Positions 59,316 to 64,000 of a stretch of DNA of 64,000 nucleotides are shown here, piece by piece (position 1 is the first letter of the stretch; every line of letters starts with the position of its first letter). The stretch is taken from the NCBI RefSeq assembly GCF_002270485.1, contig NZ_NQOG01000008.1, forward strand, positions 1-64,000. The letters run 5' to 3'. The notes below the pieces were generated by a model that worked only from the letters and a program-made list of their open reading frames with translations, had not been told where the DNA came from and ran no database searches. This DNA is from Anaerostipes hominis (ex Lee et al. 2021). GTDB lineage: Bacteria; Bacillota; Clostridia; Lachnospirales; Lachnospiraceae. The position numbers and the translations under genes are program-made.

Positions 59316-59330
59316 CGAATATTGGCTATT

Positions 59331-61322
59331 TTATTTCGTCAGCATCTGCATGATCTTATTGCTGCGTGCGATGAATTTTGTCATCTGATCGGCCGGGAGC
59401 TGTTTGTTGCTCAAAACTGCCAGGTCATAAAGCTGTTCACAGATGATCGGTGTATTCTCTGCGTCCCCGTGTTTAAACAGGTACTGTACCAGCTGGTTGT
59501 TGGCATTTAAGGTCAGAGATTCCGCTCCTCCGAACATGGCCGGGTCCATGCCTGCCATTCCGTACATTTTCATCATATCCTGCATCCGGCGGCTCTCCTC
59601 GGATAAGGTGATGACTGCGGATACATCTTCATTTTTCAGTTTGTCCACATGGACATCCAGATTTTCCTTTCCAAGAGTCTTTCTGAATAATTCCGTAAGC
59701 GCAGTCGTGATGTCGGTGAGATCTTCTTCGGAATCCTCTTTCAGGGCACCTTCCACATCGGCGTCGATCCGTTTGAACGCCAGGTTCGGATTCTGCTGTT
59801 CCAGCTGAGAGATAAACGCCGCATCAATGTTGTGTTTCAGGATGACGGCATCCAGACCCTGTTCTTTGAACATATTGATATACTGGCTCTGCTGTACTTC
59901 GTCCGTAATGTAGTAGATGGTTGTCTTGTCTTTCTCATCGGCAGGGACCGGAGCCAGGTCACTGAGTGTTAAATACTTTTGATCCATGTTCTTGAACAGA
60001 ACGTAGTCTTTGATCTTTTCTCCGAATTTCTGGTCCTTGATATAGCCGAATTTAATGAACGGGCTGATATCATCCCAATATTTTTCATAGGTTTCACGGT
60101 CGGTCTTGCACATGCCGCTCAGTTTATCCGCAACCTTCTTGGAAATGTAGTCGGAGATTTTTTTCACAAAGCCGTCGTTCTGGAGAGCGCTCCTTGAAAC
60201 ATTCAGCGGCAGGTCCGGACAGTCGATGACACCTTTTAAGAGCATCAGGAATTCAGGGATGACTTCCTTGATGTTGTCGGCGATGAACACCTGGCTGTTG
60301 TAAAGCTTGATGGTTCCTTCGATGGAATCATACTCCGTGTTGATCTGCGGGAAGTACAAGATTCCCTTCAGATTAAACGGATAGTCCATATTTAAGTGAA
60401 TCCAGAACAGAGGCTCTTTGAAATCCGCAAATACTTTATGATAAAATGCCTTGTATTCTTCGTCCGTGCAGTCGTTCGGGTGTTTCATCCAAAGCGGATG
60501 AGTATCGCTTAAAGATACCGGGCGCTTATTGATCTTTACCAGATCTTTTGCGGGAGAAACCTCGACCGTTTCTTTTTCGCCGTTTTCATTTTCCTTTTCT
60601 TCGGTCTTTGCATCCTCATGGATATGCTCGACAACCACATCCTCTTCGGTCAGTTCTGATTCGTCGATCGTCTCATATTCCTGTTCTTTATTGGCATCGG
60701 TCAAAAAGATTTCCACAGGCATGAAAGAACAGTACTTCTGAATGACTTCTTCAACTTTGGATTCGTTGGCAAACATCAGGCTGTCTTCATTTAAAAACAG
60801 TGTGATCTGTGTTCCGACCTGTTCCCGGACGCCGTCTTCGATGTCATATTCTGTACCGCCGTCGCACTCCCAGTGTACCGGAACCGCACCATCTTTGTAA
60901 GAGAGGCTGTCGATATAAACCTTATCGGCTACCATAAATGCAGAATAGAATCCAAGACCGAAATGTCCGATGATCTGGTCCTGATCTGTCTTATCCTTAT
61001 ATTTCTCTAAAAATTCTGTGGCTCCTGAGAACGCGATCTGTGTGATGTATTCTTCGACTTCCTCAGCCGTCATACCAAGGCCGGTATCGATAAACTTCAT
61101 TGTTTTTTCTTTAGCATCAACGATGACCTGGATTTCCTCTTTGTGACCTTCCGGAAATTCATATTCGCCCATGGAAGCCAGTTTCCGGAGTTTTGTGATG
61201 GCATCGCATCCATTTGAGATCAATTCCCTGACGAAAATATCATGATCGGAATACAGCCATTTTTTAATAATTGGAAAAATGTTCTCACTGTTAATTGAAA
61301 GGTTACCATGTTTTTGTGCCAT
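59331..61322 (-). CDS. htpG: Molecular chaperone HtpG (Hsp90)
   Basis: A 663-residue Hsp90. ATPase domain: ELISNGCDAITKLRKLA, FIDTGLGMTAEEVEEYI, SGATEFLEKYKDK, HFGLGFYSAFMVADKV; the middle domain with Glu/Arg (SRSALQNDGFVKKI) and the C-terminal dimerisation region are all present. It remodels stress-damaged proteins with ATP. ATG 61,322 follows AAAGGAG. An acidic insert (about residues 220-265: DESELTEEDVVVEHIHED...) is a feature. It has a consensus promoter and CIRCE upstream. Confidence 0.95.
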   Translation of the reverse strand: MAQKHGNLSINSENIFPIIKKWLYSDHDIFVRELISNGCDAITKLRKLASMGEYEFPEGHKEEIQVIVDAKEKTMKFIDTGLGMTAEEVEEYITQIAFSGATEFLEKYKDKTDQDQIIGHFGLGFYSAFMVADKVYIDSLSYKDGAVPVHWECDGGTEYDIEDGVREQVGTQITLFLNEDSLMFANESKVEEVIQKYCSFMPVEIFLTDANKEQEYETIDESELTEEDVVVEHIHEDAKTEEKENENGEKETVEVSPAKDLVKINKRPVSLSDTHPLWMKHPNDCTDEEYKAFYHKVFADFKEPLFWIHLNMDYPFNLKGILYFPQINTEYDSIEGTIKLYNSQVFIADNIKEVIPEFLMLLKGVIDCPDLPLNVSRSALQNDGFVKKISDYISKKVADKLSGMCKTDRETYEKYWDDISPFIKFGYIKDQKFGEKIKDYVLFKNMDQKYLTLSDLAPVPADEKDKTTIYYITDEVQQSQYINMFKEQGLDAVILKHNIDAAFISQLEQQNPNLAFKRIDADVEGALKEDSEEDLTDITTALTELFRKTLGKENLDVHVDKLKNEDVSAVITLSEESRRMQDMMKMYGMAGMDPAMFGGAESLTLNANNQLVQYLFKHGDAENTPIICEQLYDLAVLSNKQLPADQMTKFIARSNKIMQMLTK

Positions 61323-61410
61323 GATATACACACTCCTTTGCATTGCTTTTCTATTGACAGGTTTAATTTTCAATTCTTCGGCAGGACAAGAATCTGCCGT
61401 TCTGCATAAT

Positions 61411-61439
61411 ATTGTAGAGCCACAGAAAGGGAAAGTCAA
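61411..61439 (-). promoter_or_regulatory. htpG promoter
   Basis: Minus strand: TTGACT (61,439-61,434), 17-base spacer, TACAAT (61,416-61,411), about 90 bases from the start codon. A CIRCE element lies seven bases upstream of the -35. Confidence 0.7.
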
Positions 61440-61446
61440 GAGAAAA

Positions 61447-61473
61447 TTAGCACTCAATTCATATGAGTGCTGA
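61447..61473. promoter_or_regulatory. CIRCE element (HrcA operator)
   Basis: TTAGCACTC-N9-GAGTGCTGA matches the CIRCE consensus TTAGCACTC-N9-GAGTGCTAA with one base changed. It is the binding site for HrcA. It lies between htpG and the FAD-Rieske gene on the other strand, so it could act on either or both. Confidence 0.85.
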
Positions 61474-61546
61474 TAATTCTGCCGTGAATAGTCCGGATTA
61501 ATTTGAGCCATCCTAAAAAGAAAAATAATTGAAGGGAGGGATTTTT

Positions 61547-63034
61547 GTGGATACGATTTGGGAAAAGACTGTGGATATGCCTTCTTTCCCGGCTTTTCAG
61601 GGGAGAAAAAAAGTTGAGACTGCAGTGATCGGCGGGGGCATAGCCGGAATTTTGACAGCGTATCTCCTGGCACTGGAGGGAAGAGAAGTTCTCGTTTTGG
61701 AGGCAGACAGAATCGGCAGCGGACAGACAAAGGGGACTACAGCAAAAATTACAGTTTCCCATGGTCTGATCTACCAAAAGCTGATCCGTGAAGTCGGAAG
61801 GGAACAGGCAAGGCAATATGCACTGATGAACCAGACTGCGGTGAGAAAATACAGGGAATTGATAAAGGATCATCAGATCGACTGTGATTTTAAAGAATGC
61901 TCTTCCTATTTATACTCCAATTATCAGGAAGAGGCGCTGAAGGAAGAAGTACACGCGGCACAGTCACTTGGCCTTCCGGCTGATTATACGTCACAGACAG
62001 AACTCCCCTTTTCCGTGAAAGGGGCAGTCAGGTATACTGGACAGGCCAGATTTCATCCGCTGAAATTTTTAAAAGCAGCGGCGGAAGGGCTGGAGATTTA
62101 TGAACAGACCCTTGTCACAGATGTGGAGAGGAACAAAATTATCACGGACCGGGGAATCGTTGAGGCGGAGAATATCGTCTTTACGACCCATTATCCCATC
62201 ATGAACCGGCCCGGATATTATTTTCTTCGAATGCATCAGGAACGGAGCTACGTTCTGGCTCTCACGGGGACTGATCATATAGAAGATATGTATCTGGGAG
62301 TCGATCCAAACAACGGCCTGTCTTTTCGGCCTTACGGACCATATCTCTTATTCGGCGGCGGAGGCCACAGGACGGGTGAGAATCTTTTGGGAGGGCAGTA
62401 TCAGATGCTTGAGTCAAATGCCCGCCAGTACTGGGGAAATTGCCGGGTGGAAAGCGCCTGGTCCGCACAGGACTGTATGACCATTGATTCTATTCCTTAT
62501 ATTGGATATTACTCTTTTTCAAAGACGGGATGGTATGTGGCAACAGGATTTAAGAAGTGGGGGATGAGTTCTTCCATGGCATCTGCTCTTTTGATCACAG
62601 ATTATATTATAGAAAAGAGGAATGCCTTTGCCCATGTATTTTCACCTCAGAGGCTTCATCTGAAGGCATCAGCCAAATCGCTGGCAAAAGAGGGGATGGT
62701 GACTGCCAGGAACTTTGTACTGGAGAGAATGAAGATTCCAGATGAAGAGGCGGCGCATCTTAAAAAGGGACAGGGCGGTGTGATCGAATACGAAGGGAAA
62801 AAGGCCGGGGCATATAGAGACGAGAAGGGAATTGTCCACGTAGTTTCTCTGACCTGTCCGCATCTAGGATGCATCCTCCAGTGGAATCCGGAGGAATTAA
62901 GCTGGGACTGTCCATGCCATGGTTCCAGATTTGACTATAAAGGAAATTTAATTGACAATCCAGCAAAGGAGGATTTAACACATGAAAAACCCGAATGCAT
63001 TTCAGGGGACAAAAAGAAAGAAGAATTATTTTGA
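61547..63034 (+). CDS. FAD-dependent oxidoreductase with C-terminal Rieske domain
   Basis: A 495-residue fusion. Residues ~20-390 are a D-amino-acid-oxidase-like FAD domain (AVIGGGIAGILTAYLLALEGREVLVLEADRIGSGQTKGTTAKIT; GWYVATGFKKWGM). The C-terminus is a Rieske 2Fe-2S domain: CPHLGCILQ...CPCHGSRF (CxH...CxxH). Start GTG 61,547 follows GGGAGGG. Such fusions probably pass electrons from a substrate to the Rieske centre, but the substrate is unknown. It overlaps the tocopherol cyclase-like gene by 53 bases. CIRCE may control it. Confidence 0.85.
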   Translation: MDTIWEKTVDMPSFPAFQGRKKVETAVIGGGIAGILTAYLLALEGREVLVLEADRIGSGQTKGTTAKITVSHGLIYQKLIREVGREQARQYALMNQTAVRKYRELIKDHQIDCDFKECSSYLYSNYQEEALKEEVHAAQSLGLPADYTSQTELPFSVKGAVRYTGQARFHPLKFLKAAAEGLEIYEQTLVTDVERNKIITDRGIVEAENIVFTTHYPIMNRPGYYFLRMHQERSYVLALTGTDHIEDMYLGVDPNNGLSFRPYGPYLLFGGGGHRTGENLLGGQYQMLESNARQYWGNCRVESAWSAQDCMTIDSIPYIGYYSFSKTGWYVATGFKKWGMSSSMASALLITDYIIEKRNAFAHVFSPQRLHLKASAKSLAKEGMVTARNFVLERMKIPDEEAAHLKKGQGGVIEYEGKKAGAYRDEKGIVHVVSLTCPHLGCILQWNPEELSWDCPCHGSRFDYKGNLIDNPAKEDLTHEKPECISGDKKKEELF

Positions 63035-63908
63035 GGGCTGGTATTTAAAACACCAGAAAGGGGATCAGATGTTTTCGATCATACCAGCTTATCATATTGA
63101 CCGGGAAGGAAATGCATTTTCATCCCTTCAGGTGATCACAAAGGAGCAGTCATGGTATTTTTCCTGGAAGGCTGAGGCTTTCTGCGGATCGGGACAGAAG
63201 TTTCATGTAGTCCTGGATACGGGAAGAGGAGAGGGGCCGGTAAGCATTTTTTCTGAGCGGGGCATTCTTCTCAATATCCATGAGGAAGGATTAAGCCTTG
63301 AGGGGAGGATCATTTATAAAAATATTCATCCGCTTTCTTCTGATATTATGGGGCCGTTCCGGCATGTGCCCGGAATGCAGTGCCGCCATGGGATCATCAG
63401 TATGCGGCATCAGCTTTTCGGAGAAGTCACTTTGAACGGATATAAGATGAACTTTGACCAGGGGACAGGATACATTGAAAAGGACTGGGGCGGATCTTTT
63501 CCGGATGCCTACCTCTGGTCCCAGAGCATATTTCCCGACAGCGGAAAGAACAGCCTGATGCTGGCGGCGGCAAAAATACCGATTGCAGGCCTTCATTTCG
63601 ATGGGGTGCTTGCGGCGCTGAATTTATACGGAAAGGAATATAAGATAGGTACTTACCTGGGCGCTAAAGTAAAGACAGACTGGAAATCCAGGATCATCAT
63701 CCGACAGGGGGACTTAAAACTCCGGGCCCAGCTCCTCTCCGGAGACGGAAATGAGCTTCTTGCGCCGGAACACGGGGCAATGGACCGGAGGATCAAGGAA
63801 AGTCTGTGCTGCAGAGTGAGATATACTTTTTGGGACCAGAAACTGAAGGTCCTTGATATGATCACGGACAGGGGAAGCTTTGAACAGAGTCAGAAGGAGA
63901 GAACATGA
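62982..63908 (+). CDS. Tocopherol cyclase-like protein
   Basis: A 308-residue protein of the tocopherol cyclase-like family (beta-barrel, two lipocalin-like halves). KNYFEGWYLKHQKGDQMFSIIPAY and NFDQGTGYIEKDWGGSFPDAYLW are the family signature. There is no signal peptide. ATG 62,982 follows GGAGG inside the preceding FAD-Rieske gene, and its end overlaps the next gene (ATGA), so translational coupling is clear. In plants it closes the chroman ring of vitamin E; this anaerobe makes no tocopherol, so the substrate is different and unknown. Confidence 0.83.
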   Translation: MKNPNAFQGTKRKKNYFEGWYLKHQKGDQMFSIIPAYHIDREGNAFSSLQVITKEQSWYFSWKAEAFCGSGQKFHVVLDTGRGEGPVSIFSERGILLNIHEEGLSLEGRIIYKNIHPLSSDIMGPFRHVPGMQCRHGIISMRHQLFGEVTLNGYKMNFDQGTGYIEKDWGGSFPDAYLWSQSIFPDSGKNSLMLAAAKIPIAGLHFDGVLAALNLYGKEYKIGTYLGAKVKTDWKSRIIIRQGDLKLRAQLLSGDGNELLAPEHGAMDRRIKESLCCRVRYTFWDQKLKVLDMITDRGSFEQSQKERT

Positions 63909-64000
63909 ATCTACGTGTCGGTGAGATCCTAAAGTTTTATGAGAGGCAGGGGAAGCCGGCAGAACAGGAAGAGATTCTTTCTGCCCTCCGGGAGATCCAG
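63905..64000 (+). CDS. Start of a third gene in the FAD-Rieske cluster, cut by window end
   Basis: ATG 63,905 overlaps the tocopherol cyclase-like stop (ATGA) after AAGGAGAG. The 32 visible residues (MNLRVGEILKFYERQGKPAE, then EILSALREIQ) resemble the N-terminal helix of NuoE/thioredoxin-like 2Fe-2S subunits, with low certainty. The cysteines would be beyond the window. An electron-transfer subunit would suit the upstream Rieske protein, but this is a guess. Confidence 0.4.
   Translation, partial: MNLRVGEILKFYERQGKPAEQEEILSALREIQ

Noticed and set aside
59221-59330. 15-bp perfect inverted repeat after the symporter taken as an insertion-sequence end
   Set aside because: The loop is 19 bases with a T-run on the minus strand, so it is an ordinary terminator of htpG.
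1-64000. CRISPR arrays, rRNA and tRNA genes
   Set aside because: No regularly spaced repeats, no cas genes and no tRNA cloverleaf or rRNA core sequence were seen on either strand.

Overview
The window reads as chromosome of an anaerobic gut Firmicute of the Lachnospiraceae, most like Anaerostipes. That placement is an inference from gene content: GH32/GH36/PTS sugar use, iolE-type cyclitol genes, a two-cysteine-motif [FeFe] hydrogenase beside NADH oxidase, an EFR1 ferredoxin, a DUF3793-flavodoxin-DUF2325 cluster, and purine-rich Shine-Dalgarno sites before nearly every gene. No rRNA or tRNA gene was found. An AT-rich block at the left end (about 1-5,780) is acquired DNA: the 3' end of a group II intron, a broken Tn916/Tn1549-type surface protein gene, an intact self-regulated cassette (alpha/beta hydrolase, TetR, ABC ATPase and two permeases), a CDF transporter with an in-frame internal deletion, and a broken conjugative-element sigma factor.

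Region by region: 5.9-6.5 kb is a broken DUF2284 gene. 6.6-12.5 kb is an AraC regulator divergent from a GH32 / PTS EIIBC / GH36 operon. 12.5-18 kb is a decay zone (HAD, DUF3795, glycerate kinase, methyltransferase, hybrid kinase and PNPOx-ferredoxin remnants) holding intact MGMT-like, hydrolase, pentapeptide, pyridoxamine kinase and TIGR04076 genes. 18-21.6 kb has UppP, an [FeFe] hydrogenase and NADH oxidase. 21.7-22.6 kb has two converging pseudogenes. 22.7-31.4 kb has a lipoprotein, EFR1 ferredoxin, MBL hydrolase, ferritin-like protein, CDF transporter, a heterodimeric ABC exporter and a HAD phosphatase. 31.5-35.6 kb has a LytTR-LiaF pair and an AmmeMemoRadiSam pair. 36-38.2 kb has an unknown protein followed by EAL, flavoprotein and serine recombinase remnants.

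38.4-42.7 kb is a complete beta-lactam sensing set: a MecA-like PBP, BlaR1, BlaI and matching operators. 42.7-50.1 kb has MarR/citrate synthase, MATE/MarR, homoserine dehydrogenase and a DMT exporter. 50.2-52.6 kb has an aldo-keto reductase remnant, the DUF3793-flavodoxin-DUF2325 cluster, and Bce-type ABC and kinase remnants. 52.6-59.2 kb is an AraC regulator divergent from a five-gene cyclitol/sugar operon. 59.3-61.5 kb is htpG with a CIRCE element. The window ends in a FAD-Rieske protein, a tocopherol cyclase-like protein and a third, cut gene.

Two themes stand out. One is gene decay, often by internal deletions that keep the ribosome binding site, start and C-terminus while removing the middle. 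The other is several small self-regulated modules whose operators can be read directly in the DNA.
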